Origin: Streptomyces roseifaciens
Lineage (GTDB): Bacteria > Actinomycetota > Actinomycetes > Streptomycetales > Streptomycetaceae
Direction: 5' to 3'
NCBI RefSeq assembly: GCF_001445655.1
Contig: NZ_LNBE01000004.1
Span: 3,440,420 to 3,504,419 of the forward strand
Length of the DNA: 64,000 bases
Within the stretch, counting starts at the first letter, position 1; each line of letters opens with the position of its first letter. This document shows positions 6,727-15,049 of the stretch, piece by piece. The notes beneath the pieces were generated by a model. It saw only the letters and a program-made list of their open reading frames with translations. It did no database searches and had not been told where the DNA came from. The position numbers and the translations under genes were made by a program.

Positions 6727-9552
6727 TCAGCCGAGGCGCGTGAGCTTCGCGCCGAAGCCCGGCTCGGCCAGCGGCGCCTTCAGCGCCACCGGCACCCGGA
6801 CCTGGCCCGGGCCGCTGCCCACGGTCAGCATGCCGACCTCGGCACCGGACTTCGCCGCGTGCGGCAGCTTGTGGCCGCCGTCGTTGAGCGCCAGGCCGAC
6901 GGACAGGCCCGCCCAGCCGACGGCCGTGACGTCCTTGGTCGCCACGACCGGGGTGCGGCCGCCGAGACCGTCGTCCACGGCGCCCACGACGTCGCCCTTC
7001 TTCACGACCGTCTTCGCCTCGAGCGCCTTCTTCGCCGACTCGATCGCGTCCTTGGTCGCCGCGACCACCGAGTCGATGATCGGCGTCTTGTGCTGCGCCA
7101 GCACCGCTCCGATGATCAGCTGCGTGGTGCCGCCGATCTTCTTCTCCGCGGCGAAGAGCAGGTTGCCGCCGGCCGCGGTGGTCGTGCCGGTCTTGATGCC
7201 GGTGCCGTACAGCGGAACGATCGGGTTGAAGTTCTTCTGCTTCTCGCCGTTGCTGTCGATGTACTCCGTCAGCCCCGAGATCTCCTTGAAGACCGGGTCC
7301 GCCATGGCCTTCTTGCCCAGCTTGACCAGGTCCTTCGCGGTGCTCTTCGTCGTCGCGTCGAAGCCGCTCGGGTCGGTGAACGTCGTGTTCACCATGCCCA
7401 GGTCCTTGGCGGTGTCGTTCATCTTCTTGACGAACGCCTCCTCGGAACCGGCGTCCCAGCGGGCCAGCAGCTTGGCGATGTTGTTCGCCGACGGCAGCAT
7501 CAGCGCTTCCAGCGCCTCGTACTCCGAGAGCTTCTGGCCCTCGGTCACCCGGACCAGGGACTCGCCCTCGGGCTTGCCCTTCTGGTAGTCGCTCACCGCC
7601 TTGGCGTCGACGGTCATCAGCGCGCCCTTCTTGTCACCCTTCTTCATCGGGTGATCGCGAAGGGTGATGTACGCGGTCATCACCTTGGTGACGCTCGCGA
7701 TCGGGACGGGCTTCTCCTCGCCGGACTCGCCCAGCGCGCCCAGGCCGTCCACCTCGACGTACGCCTGGCCGGTCGCCGGCCACGTCATCTGCGCCTTGTC
7801 GCCGTCGAACTTGAACGTCTTCTTCGCCGTGAGCACCAGCGTCGGCTCCGGCAGCGGGCGGAACGCCTGCACCACGCAGAAGATGATCGCCAGCAGCACG
7901 ACCAGCGGCGTCCAGATCTTCACCCGGCGCAGGATCGTGCGGGTGGGCGTCTCCGGCGGCGGAGGCGTGTTGGTCAGCTGCGCCAGCAGGTCCAGCGGCG
8001 CCGCGGGCTGTCCCGCCGCCGGGGGGACGGTGGGGCCGCCGCCGCCCGGCCTCGGGGGGAACGGCTGCTGCTGCGTCCGCTCGGAGGGGGCGGGCGGAGT
8101 GACGCTGACCGGAATGGCGGGCTTGCCCGGGGCGGGCGCGGGCGCGGGGACCTTCGCGGACGCCTTGGCGGCGTCCTTCGCCGGGGCGGGCTTGGCCGGA
8201 GCCTTGGCAGCGTCCCTGGCGGGGGCCTTGGCAGGGGCCTTGGCAGGGGTGGCCGACTTGGCGGCAGCCTCGTCGAGCGACTTCAGCGGCACGAACTGGC
8301 TGGTGCGCTCGGAGTCGGAGTCCCCGCCCTCGGCGGCACCGTCCTTCTTGGCGGCACCGTCCTTGGCGGCGCCGTCCTTGCGGGCGGGCGCGTCGATGAC
8401 GGGGGCCTTGAGCAGGGCGGTCGCCTGATCATCGGATCCACGGGACTTGCCGTCGGCGGCCGGGGACTTCGGGTCCTCGCCGTCACGGGCGGGAGCCTCG
8501 GCCTTGGGCCGGAGCGTACGGAAGACGGCGGTGGCCTGGTCGGCGGGCGCGGAGTCCTCACCCTTGTCCTTGGCGGACGGGGCACCGTTGGCGGACCGCC
8601 CGGCGGCCGGGGCCTCCGCGGAGGAGGCGTCCTTGCGCTCGCCGGAGGCGCCCTTCGCGGCCTCGGAGGCCTTGCCGTCGCCGCCCGCGGACGGCCCGTC
8701 GCCCTTCGGCCGGACCGTACGGAACACGGCGGTGGCCTGGTCGGCGGGCGCGGGCGCGGAGTCCTTGCCCTTGTCCTTGCCGGACGGAGCGCCGCCGTTG
8801 GCGGACCGCTCGGCGGCCGGGGCCTCGGCGGAGGAGGCGTCGGCCTTCGGCCGGACCGCACCGAAGACGGCCGTGGCCTGGTCGGCGGGCGCGGAGGTCT
8901 TGCCCTTGGCGGACGGGGCACCGTTCGCGGGCCGGCCCGCGGGGGTGGCGTCCTTGTCCTCGCCGGAGGCGGCCTTCGCGGCCTTGCCGTCACCGTCGCC
9001 GTTGCCGTCGCCGTCATCGGACGAGGCATCGGCCTTCGGCCGGACCGTACGGAAGACGGCCGTCGCCCGGTCGGCGGGCGCGGAGTCCTCGTCCTTGCCC
9101 GACGGGGCGCTGTTCGCGTCGGGCTCGCCGGGCTCGTCCGCGGCGGCAGGGGCGGCAGGGGCCTTGGAGGCCTTCTCCGAGCCGTCGGAGGCCTCGGAGC
9201 CCTCTTCGGCCTCTTCCCCGTCCGTACCGGCCACCCACGCCGCCACAGCGGCCTTCAGGCGGGCGTCGCCGCCGGGGGCCGCGCGACCCCCGGTGGAGGG
9301 CCCGGCCTTCGCCGAGTCCTCCGCAGAGGTCTCGGCCTTTGCATCCGCATCGGCCTCACCGGACGCCGGGGACACTTCTTCACGGCCGCCTTCGGCGGCA
9401 TCCGCGGCATCCGCGCTCTCGGGCGCGTCAGCTTTCCCGGACGGCTTTCCGGAAGTTTCCCGGAAAACCCCGAGACGCGGGTCGAGCTCGCCGCCAGTCG
9501 TCTCCCCCGACGACTTCCGCTGCTCCGACTTGCCGGGGGACTCGCCCGCCAC
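6727..9552 (-). CDS. D-alanyl-D-alanine carboxypeptidase (S11) with long repetitive cytoplasmic tail
   Basis: 941 residues from the GTG at 9552, which has GAGGAGG five bases upstream. Residues 1-~540 are disordered and rich in Ala, Ser, Lys and Asp. They hold repeats of a DQATAVFRTVRPK-type motif (four clear copies plus DQATALLKAP), then SERTSQFVPLKSLDE. A single span (VVLLAIIFCVVQAF) lies near 545-562. The extracellular domain has the penicillin-binding triad: SVTK near 620, SAN near 688 and KTG near 788. It would trim the terminal D-Ala of peptidoglycan. Catalytic domain and anchor are normal; the 540-residue cytoplasmic tail is much longer than in typical S11 enzymes. Its regular Thr motifs suggest kinase or FHA docking, which is inference. 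Confidence 0.92.
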   Translation of the reverse strand: MAGESPGKSEQRKSSGETTGGELDPRLGVFRETSGKPSGKADAPESADAADAAEGGREEVSPASGEADADAKAETSAEDSAKAGPSTGGRAAPGGDARLKAAVAAWVAGTDGEEAEEGSEASDGSEKASKAPAAPAAADEPGEPDANSAPSGKDEDSAPADRATAVFRTVRPKADASSDDGDGNGDGDGKAAKAASGEDKDATPAGRPANGAPSAKGKTSAPADQATAVFGAVRPKADASSAEAPAAERSANGGAPSGKDKGKDSAPAPADQATAVFRTVRPKGDGPSAGGDGKASEAAKGASGERKDASSAEAPAAGRSANGAPSAKDKGEDSAPADQATAVFRTLRPKAEAPARDGEDPKSPAADGKSRGSDDQATALLKAPVIDAPARKDGAAKDGAAKKDGAAEGGDSDSERTSQFVPLKSLDEAAAKSATPAKAPAKAPARDAAKAPAKPAPAKDAAKASAKVPAPAPAPGKPAIPVSVTPPAPSERTQQQPFPPRPGGGGPTVPPAAGQPAAPLDLLAQLTNTPPPPETPTRTILRRVKIWTPLVVLLAIIFCVVQAFRPLPEPTLVLTAKKTFKFDGDKAQMTWPATGQAYVEVDGLGALGESGEEKPVPIASVTKVMTAYITLRDHPMKKGDKKGALMTVDAKAVSDYQKGKPEGESLVRVTEGQKLSEYEALEALMLPSANNIAKLLARWDAGSEEAFVKKMNDTAKDLGMVNTTFTDPSGFDATTKSTAKDLVKLGKKAMADPVFKEISGLTEYIDSNGEKQKNFNPIVPLYGTGIKTGTTTAAGGNLLFAAEKKIGGTTQLIIGAVLAQHKTPIIDSVVAATKDAIESAKKALEAKTVVKKGDVVGAVDDGLGGRTPVVATKDVTAVGWAGLSVGLALNDGGHKLPHAAKSGAEVGMLTVGSGPGQVRVPVALKAPLAEPGFGAKLTRLG

Positions 9553-9587
9553 CGATGCCTCCTCGAATTCCCACGCGATACGCCACC

Positions 9588-9608
9588 GCGGGGTGCTCCG
9601 CACCCCGC
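9588..9608 (-). promoter_or_regulatory. Hairpin in the carboxypeptidase 5' leader
   Basis: A perfect 9-bp inverted repeat, GCGGGGTGC / GCACCCCGC, with a 3-base loop sits 36 bases upstream of the GTG start at 9552 and just before the ribosome site. If transcribed it would form a stable leader hairpin. Its function is unknown. Confidence 0.45.
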
Positions 9609-9814
9609 AGGCCGAACCTTCTCAAACGCTTACCAGTGTCCTGTGCGGCAGCCCTGTCACCGCGCAACCGCACCGCCGGAAGGGATCGACCGGCCTCACC
9701 GTCGTGCTAGACGAGACGACATACCTACCGGTTCCCACCCGAAGCCACCACGCACTCTCGACAGACCAATGTGAGAGGGGTCACCCTGTCAGTCATCCAC
9801 GCGGGGAGGCATGG

Positions 9815-10591
9815 ATGGGCAGGAGCCGCAGAACAATTCCGGAGGAGCTTCTGCTGCTCGCTTTGGACCCGGCCACGGGAACCACGGCGCAGCCGCAGTC
9901 GCTCGACCTGGGTCTCGCCGGGGCGCAGCTAGTGGAGCTGGCTCTGGCTGGACGGATAGCCCCAGACGGGGATCGTATCGCCGTGGTGATGCCGCGGCCG
10001 ACAGGAGATCCGACGCTGGACACCGCGCTCGAACTGCTGCGCCGCCGCGGCAGTCCGGTCCGCGCCGTCCACTGGATCGGCGGGCCCCGGCTGGGGCTGC
10101 GCCAGACGTATCTCACGCACCTGGAGCGGTGCGGCATGGTGCATGCCGTGGCGGGCCAGATGTGCGGGGTGCTGCCGACGACGCGCTATCAGGCGACGGA
10201 CACCGCGATCAGCCGGGAGATCAGGGCCCGGCTGGACAGCGCGATCCGCACCGGCGTCCCGCCGGACCCGCGGACCGCGGCGCTCGCCGCCCTGGCCCAC
10301 GCGGTGGGTCTCGGCAAGCACCTCTACCCGGGCAACGAGGGGCGGTCCTCCCGCTCCCGGCTGCGGGATCTGATCAGGCACGACCCGATGGGCGGGCTCG
10401 TGGCGCACGCCGTGATGGACGTGCAGAACGGCGTCGCGGCGCAGCCGCGGCGGGCCCCGGCAGCAGCCGGTTCCGGCGCGGGCGCCCACGGCGCCGGCGG
10501 CTCGGGGCGGCGCACGTCGGTCCGGGGTACGGCGTCCGGGCAGCAGGTGGCCCAGGGGACGGCCGTGATGGCCCGGGTCGGCGCGTCGTGA
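9815..10591 (+). CDS. GPP34 (GOLPH3-like) family protein
   Basis: 258 residues starting at the ATG at 9815, five bases after GGGGAGG; an ATG at 9811 is out of frame. The N-terminus (IPEELLLLALDPATG) and the helical core with LVELALAGRI and a central GP-rich beta region match the bacterial GPP34 family, relatives of the eukaryotic Golgi phosphoprotein 3 that binds phosphoinositides. The bacterial role is not established and is often assumed to be membrane- or lipid-associated. The last 50 residues are a low-complexity Ala/Gly tail. It is transcribed away from the carboxypeptidase gene, and the two share an upstream region of about 260 bases. Confidence 0.88.
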   Translation: MGRSRRTIPEELLLLALDPATGTTAQPQSLDLGLAGAQLVELALAGRIAPDGDRIAVVMPRPTGDPTLDTALELLRRRGSPVRAVHWIGGPRLGLRQTYLTHLERCGMVHAVAGQMCGVLPTTRYQATDTAISREIRARLDSAIRTGVPPDPRTAALAALAHAVGLGKHLYPGNEGRSSRSRLRDLIRHDPMGGLVAHAVMDVQNGVAAQPRRAPAAAGSGAGAHGAGGSGRRTSVRGTASGQQVAQGTAVMARVGAS

Positions 10592-10965
10592 GCCGACGCC
10601 GCCGAAGCCGCTGACCGCCCGGAGAACGGCGCGACACAGCACATCGCACCACCACTGCATCACTGCACCACCGAATCACCGCACCACCGCACCACCCGCA
10701 CAGCAACACCCACAGCACACCCAGAGCTCGACCGACCGCAGCGCAGTCCCCCGGCCCGGTTCGGGAGCCGCGATATCGCGCGGGGTGGTGGGCCGGCCGC
10801 CCGGGACGGCGGTCCGGACCACCACCCCGCGTGCACATGCACGGGACGATGCACGGTCCGCAGCGGCCGGCCCCGGCAACCCTTCACCGCAGGCGGACTC
10901 TGTGTGGCATTTTCCAGCGCCGCCCCGGCATGTGGTGGCAGGCTGCGAGGTCAGGAGACAGCAGC
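10592..10965. other. Intergenic region with a CA-rich tract
   Basis: No convincing gene. Bases 10640-10725 are a CCACCGCAC-type CA-rich low-complexity tract. A long hairpin (10779-10831) follows. An ATG-rich stretch then precedes the XRE gene; its in-frame ATGs at 10831 and 10837 lack a ribosome site and are rejected as starts. Confidence 0.6.
10779..10831 (+). terminator. Long hairpin, candidate terminator after GPP34
   Basis: A perfect 13-bp inverted repeat (CGCGGGGTGGTGG at 10779-10791 and its complement at 10819-10831) encloses 27 bases. It lies about 190 bases past the GPP34 stop and before the XRE gene. There is no T tract, as is common for Streptomyces terminators. Confidence 0.45.
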
Positions 10966-11853
10966 ATGACGGAGCCGGAGGTGCGTCCCGTGGCGTCCAG
11001 TGTCAATCCCACCGTTAGGCGACGCCGCTTGGGGCAGGAGCTGCGCAAGCTCCGCGAACTCAAGGGCATGACCGCCGAAGAGGTGGCCGAGCGGCTGCTC
11101 GTCTCGCAGTCGAAGATCAGCCGCCTGGAGAACGGCCGCCGCAGCATCAGCCAGCGCGACGTGCGCGATCTCTGCGGGGTGTACGGGGTCGAGGACCACC
11201 GCATTGTCGATTCGCTGATGCAGATGGCCAAGGAGTCGCGCCAGCAGGGCTGGTGGCACGCCTTCGGCGACATTCCCTACAGCGTCTACATCGGCCTGGA
11301 GACGGATGCGGCCTCACTGCGCGTGTACGAGGCATCTCTCGTACCGGGTCTGCTGCAGACGCCCAATTACGCGAGCGCCGTGACCGAGGGCTCCTGGCCG
11401 GAGGCGACGGGCGCGGATATCGAGCGGCGCGTGCAGGTGCGGATGCGGCGGCAGGAACGGATCACCGATCCGGAGAATCCGCTGCGGCTTTGGGCGGTCA
11501 TCGACGAGTCGGCGCTGCGCCGGATCGTGGGCAGCCGGGAGATCATGGCGGAACAGATGCGCCAGCTCGTGCAGTTCAGCATGGAGCCGCACATCACGGT
11601 GCAGGTGCTGCCGTACGACGTGGGTGCGCATCCGGGCATGTACGGAAAGTTCTCCATTCTTGAGTTCAACGACCCGCAGGATGCCAGCACGGTCTATCTG
11701 GAGGGGATCACCAGTGACCTCTACCTGGAGAAGCCGAACGATGTGCAGACCTACAGCGTGATGTACGAGCATTTGCGAATGCAGGCCCTCAACGCGGATC
11801 ACTCCCGGCAGTTCATCGACCGGGTCGCGGAGGAGTGGGCGGCGGAGGTCTGA
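10966..11853 (+). CDS. XRE-family regulator with DUF5753 domain
   Basis: 295 residues from the ATG at 10966, preceded by AGGAGA at six bases. The N-terminal helix-turn-helix (LGQELRKLRELKGMTAEEVA, then SQSKISRLENGRRSISQ) lies at about residues 20-75. The rest is the DUF5753 domain typical of Streptomyces WhiJ/Scr1-like regulators, with signatures YIGLETDAASLRVYEAS, VPGLLQTPNYA, and VQVLPYDVGAHPG near residue 210. Such proteins are usually encoded next to a small DUF397 protein, as here (gene at 12143), and influence development or antibiotic production. The target is probably its own region; no clear operator was identified here. Confidence 0.93.
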   Translation: MTEPEVRPVASSVNPTVRRRRLGQELRKLRELKGMTAEEVAERLLVSQSKISRLENGRRSISQRDVRDLCGVYGVEDHRIVDSLMQMAKESRQQGWWHAFGDIPYSVYIGLETDAASLRVYEASLVPGLLQTPNYASAVTEGSWPEATGADIERRVQVRMRRQERITDPENPLRLWAVIDESALRRIVGSREIMAEQMRQLVQFSMEPHITVQVLPYDVGAHPGMYGKFSILEFNDPQDASTVYLEGITSDLYLEKPNDVQTYSVMYEHLRMQALNADHSRQFIDRVAEEWAAEV

Positions 11854-12142
11854 GCCGCAGCGGTCCGGGCCGATCCGAGCCCGTCCGGGCGGATCCCGGC
11901 GAGCCCGAGTGATCCCGAGCGAGCCCGAGCGGGCAGTCGAGCCCGTCTCCCTGGGCGGCCGCCGCACGGTACACCCTCCACCGGTCAACCGGGAAGGGCG
12001 TTCCCGAATATGCCATCCGGTCGAGTGAATGGCCCGTTCATCAGGTGATGTTGGCGCGTAACGTCGGTCGCACCTCGGGAAACCGGCGTTCCGACCGGCG
12101 TTTCTGATCAAGGCACATACTCACCAAGGCATGGGAGCAATC

Positions 12143-12346
12143 ATGGCCATCCAGCAGGGAAACACCACGTGGCGCAAGTCCTCGTACTCGCTGGCCAACG
12201 GCGACTGCGTGGAGGTCGCTTCCCCTCTCCCCCAGTCCATCGCGGTCCGTGACTCCAAGGACCCCCAGGGGCCGATTCTCGGTTTCGAGCCCGCCGCCTG
12301 GTCCTCGTTTGTGACGACCGTTTCCCGTCGCGCGTACGACTTCTGA
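12143..12346 (+). CDS. DUF397 protein, partner of XRE regulator (first pair)
   Basis: 67 residues from the ATG at 12143, with GGGAG five bases upstream; the ATG at 12131 overlaps that ribosome site. It has the family signature WRKSSYS...GDCVEVA...[12 protein letters not shown]....W..F. DUF397 proteins are small cytoplasmic partners of DUF5753 XRE regulators and may act as antagonists in a toxin-antitoxin-like or switch module. It lies 289 bases after the XRE gene, a gap filled by a degenerate GATCCCGAGCGAGCC-type repeat (about 11870-11935), so it probably has its own promoter. Confidence 0.92.
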   Translation: MAIQQGNTTWRKSSYSLANGDCVEVASPLPQSIAVRDSKDPQGPILGFEPAAWSSFVTTVSRRAYDF

Positions 12347-12395
12347 TAAGTCCGCCCGATACGACATCTTCACCACCCCAAGGCAGTTCCGCGCA

Positions 12396-12436
12396 GAACC
12401 CCCTCGACTGGTCCGCCGTCCCGGCCGAGGGGGTTC
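12396..12436. terminator. Bidirectional hairpin terminator
   Basis: A perfect 11-bp stem (GAACCCCCTCG at 12396-12406, complement at 12426-12436) with a 19-base loop lies between the DUF397 gene and the convergent ADP-ribosylglycohydrolase gene, 50 bases after the DUF397 stop. Confidence 0.75.
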
Positions 12437-12533
12437 CGCCGTATCCGGGCACAGGCCCGGGGGTCGCGACCGTGCGGCCGCGACCTCGGGTTGTGCAATC
12501 GCAACGGTTGCCCGCCCTCGGACGCCCCGGCCG

Positions 12534-13643
12534 CTAGCCCTGCGGGTAGCGCTCCGTCCAGACCGTCGAGGCGACGTCCGGGCCGTGCAGCTGCGCCCCC
12601 TGGGTGAGCTCCAGGGCGAAGTCGTCGGCGAGTTCGGCGATCGCGGCCCGTCCCTCCAGCTCGGCCAGCAGGTCCGGCGGCAGCGCGGTCTCGCCGTGCA
12701 GCGCGCCGAGCAGGTTGCCGCAGATCGAGCCCGTGGAGTCGGAGTCGCCGCTGTGGTTGACGGCGAGCAGCAGCCCGTGCCGCATGTCCTCGGCGACCAG
12801 CGCGCTGTACACGCCCATGGCAAGGGCCTCTTCGGCCACCCAGCCCTGGCCGAGCGCTTCCAGCCGCTCGGCGCTCGGTGCCCCCTGGCGTACGGCGTCG
12901 AGCGCCTGCCGGAGCGCGGCCGTCGTCTCCTCGTGGCCGCCCCACTGCGCCAGCAGGTCGAGCGCCTGCCGCACCGACGTCTCCAGCGTCCCGCCGCGGA
13001 CGATGCCGTGCACGATCGCCGCGAAGGCAGCCGCCGCCAGGACGCCCGAGGGGTGGCCGTGGGTCTGCGCGGCGCACTCGGCGGCCAGCCGGAAGACCTC
13101 CGCGGCCTCCCGGTCCACCAGCAGGCCGAACGGCGCCGAGCGCATCACGGTGCCGCACCCCTTGGACTGCGGGTTCTTGGGCGCGGCGAGGGTGCCCATC
13201 CGGTCGTCCGCCAGCCCGGACAGGCAGGCGTTGCCCGGCGCGCGCTGCGAGTACAGCCACTCCTGGCGGCCCAGCCGGCCAAGGGCGGGGATGCGCGGAT
13301 CCGGCCCCGGGTGGCGCTGGGTGGCCTCCCAGCGCAGGTACGCACGGTGCACCTCCTCGGGTGCGGGCCAGGTGCCGCTGTCGCGCCGGATCTCGGCGCG
13401 GATCAGGCCGTCCACGGTGAAGAGCGTCATCTGGGTGTCGTCGGTGACGGCGCCGCGCCGCCCGTAGGCCCGGACGTAGTCGCGTACGCCGGCCGGCCCG
13501 TGGGCGTCCCTGATCGCGTGCAGCGACTGGAACTCGATGCCCGCGCCGAGGGCGTCGCCGATCGCCCCACCGAGCAGGCAGCCGCGGACGCGGGCGCGGA
13601 AGTCCTGCTGCTGCGCCCGGCTCCACAGTGCGGTGGTGGTCAT
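12534..13643 (-). CDS. ADP-ribosylglycohydrolase family protein
   Basis: 369 residues, ATG at 13643 with a GGAAGGGG-type site upstream. The family core is clear: VRGCLLGGAIGDALGAGIEF at about 18-38, the metal-binding TDDTQM near residue 68, and the C-terminal NHSGDSDSTGSICGNLLG, whose Asp residues complete the di-Mg site. These enzymes remove ADP-ribose from proteins or small molecules, such as the arginine-linked type handled by DraG relatives. The substrate here is unknown. It converges on the DUF397 gene and is followed 46 bases away in the same direction by nothing else; the upstream gene (13690-14889) reads the same way and may be co-transcribed. Confidence 0.93.
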   Translation of the reverse strand: MTTTALWSRAQQQDFRARVRGCLLGGAIGDALGAGIEFQSLHAIRDAHGPAGVRDYVRAYGRRGAVTDDTQMTLFTVDGLIRAEIRRDSGTWPAPEEVHRAYLRWEATQRHPGPDPRIPALGRLGRQEWLYSQRAPGNACLSGLADDRMGTLAAPKNPQSKGCGTVMRSAPFGLLVDREAAEVFRLAAECAAQTHGHPSGVLAAAAFAAIVHGIVRGGTLETSVRQALDLLAQWGGHEETTAALRQALDAVRQGAPSAERLEALGQGWVAEEALAMGVYSALVAEDMRHGLLLAVNHSGDSDSTGSICGNLLGALHGETALPPDLLAELEGRAAIAELADDFALELTQGAQLHGPDVASTVWTERYPQG

Positions 13644-13689
13644 GGTGTCCCGCCCCTTCCTGTTCTCGGCCCTGTTCTCGGCTCTGCCC

Positions 13690-14889
13690 TCAGCCCTTGA
13701 GCGGGCGGACCGTCTTCATGATCTCGTCGATCCGGGACTCCGGCAGTGCGCCGGAGACGCCCTGGTCGGCGTACATGATCCAGCTGCTGAAGGTGCCGTC
13801 GGGGAGCTTGGTGACGATGCTCTTGACGATGGCCGTGGGCGGTACGCACGGGCTCGGGCGGTTGAGGACCTTGACCTTGGCGGTCGCGGTCCAGCCCTCG
13901 ATGCCGTTCTGCTTCCAGGGCTTGGCCTGGCTGACCTCGATCTTGGGCTTGTTGCCCAGGCCGCCGTACGCGTAGACGCCCCAGTTGCCCGCCCAGTTGC
14001 GGGCGTTCTCCTGGATGCTCAGGGAGGCGTCGCCGCCCGCCGTGCCGACGGTGGCGAGCTGGCCCTTGCCGGCCTCGCCGATCGAGTTGGGGTTGGCGGA
14101 CGAAGAACAGCCGCCCTCGCTGAAGTTGGCGGTGTCGCGCATCGAGATCTGCGGCTTACCGGACGCGTCCGTGTACGCGATCATCGTGTCCTGGGGGAAG
14201 ATCTTCCACTTCTCCCCCGTGCCGGGCACGTCGTACTGGAGCTTGTGCTCCTTGCTGGTCTGCGTCTGCCATCCGGCGGGCACGGCCTGCGGACCGCCGT
14301 CCGAGGGGGCCGCGCTGTTGGCGCCGCCTTCGGGGGCGGGCTGCTGCTGGTTCCCGGCGGCCGGGGCGCCGGAGGCCTGCGACGTGCCGCCGGCCTTCTC
14401 GTCCTTCTTGTCGTCGCCGCCCTTGAGGAAGAAGAACGCGCCGCCGCCGATGACGGCGAGGGCCACGACGCCGCCGATGACGGCGAGCAGGGTCTTGTTG
14501 TTGCCGCCGCCGCCACTGCCTCCGCCCGGCGGGGCGGGTGCGGGGGCCGGTGCCGGGGCGGGGGCCGTCCAGCCGCCCGGCGGCGGGGGCGGAGGCGGCA
14601 CGGATCCGGCTGCGCCGGGGCCCGGCGGCTGGACGGCGGGCTGAGCGAAGACGGTCGGCTGCGCGTGGGCGCCGCCGCCCTGCGCCGGGGCGGGCGGCGT
14701 CACCGCGGGCTGCGCGAAGGCGGTGGGCGCCGCGTGGACCCCGCCGGGCGGCGGGGCGACGGCCGGCTGGTCGACGGCAGTGGCCTCCGGCCCACCCCAC
14801 GCCCCGCCCTGCGGTACGCCTTGCGGAGGCTGCGACGGATGCGGCTGCGGAGGCTGGTGGGGCTGCTGGGGATTCTGAGGCCAAGACAT
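13690..14889 (-). CDS. Membrane-anchored protein with Pro-rich cytoplasmic tail
   Basis: 399 residues from the ATG at 14889 (MSWPQNPQQPHQ). Residues 1-~135 are Pro/Gln/Ala-rich with repeated TAFAQPAV/TVFAQPAV segments. One membrane span (LLAVIGGVVALAVIGGGAFFFL) lies near 140-162. The extracytoplasmic C-terminal domain of about 210 residues follows a Gly/Ser linker and has a paired-Cys segment (GGCSSSANP). This layout (disordered tail, one span, globular outside domain) is common in Streptomyces, but I do not recognise the outer domain. The short gap to the ADP-ribosylglycohydrolase gene downstream suggests one transcript. Confidence 0.8.
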   Translation of the reverse strand: MSWPQNPQQPHQPPQPHPSQPPQGVPQGGAWGGPEATAVDQPAVAPPPGGVHAAPTAFAQPAVTPPAPAQGGGAHAQPTVFAQPAVQPPGPGAAGSVPPPPPPPGGWTAPAPAPAPAPAPPGGGSGGGGNNKTLLAVIGGVVALAVIGGGAFFFLKGGDDKKDEKAGGTSQASGAPAAGNQQQPAPEGGANSAAPSDGGPQAVPAGWQTQTSKEHKLQYDVPGTGEKWKIFPQDTMIAYTDASGKPQISMRDTANFSEGGCSSSANPNSIGEAGKGQLATVGTAGGDASLSIQENARNWAGNWGVYAYGGLGNKPKIEVSQAKPWKQNGIEGWTATAKVKVLNRPSPCVPPTAIVKSIVTKLPDGTFSSWIMYADQGVSGALPESRIDEIMKTVRPLKG

Positions 14890-14913
14890 GCGGGCCACCC
14901 TAGACGCCCGTCG

Positions 14914-14951
14914 GTTGCCGTCTTGTCGAGGCATCTCGACAAGACGGCAAC
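14914..14951 (-). terminator. Perfect 17-bp hairpin downstream of FO synthase gene
   Basis: Left arm GTTGCCGTCTTGTCGAG (14914-14930) and its exact complement (14935-14951) flank a 4-base loop. It sits 98 bases past the FO synthase stop and 25 bases before the next start (14889), so it may end the upstream transcript or act as an operator for the downstream gene. A perfect arm this long is unusual for this window. Confidence 0.6.
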
Positions 14952-15049
14952 ATCTGGGACAACCCGATAACCGAAACCGAGCCCGGCGGCGCGAGCCCGG
15001 CGGCAGCCGCCGCCGAGCCGGGCCCCGGCACGACCCGAACCGCCCGACG

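Noticed and set aside
6859..9774. A 971-codon open frame on the plus strand opposite the carboxypeptidase gene
   Set aside because: It mirrors the repeats of the real minus-strand gene, is Arg/Gly/Leu-rich without domains, and arises from GC-biased codons. The carboxypeptidase has complete catalytic motifs.
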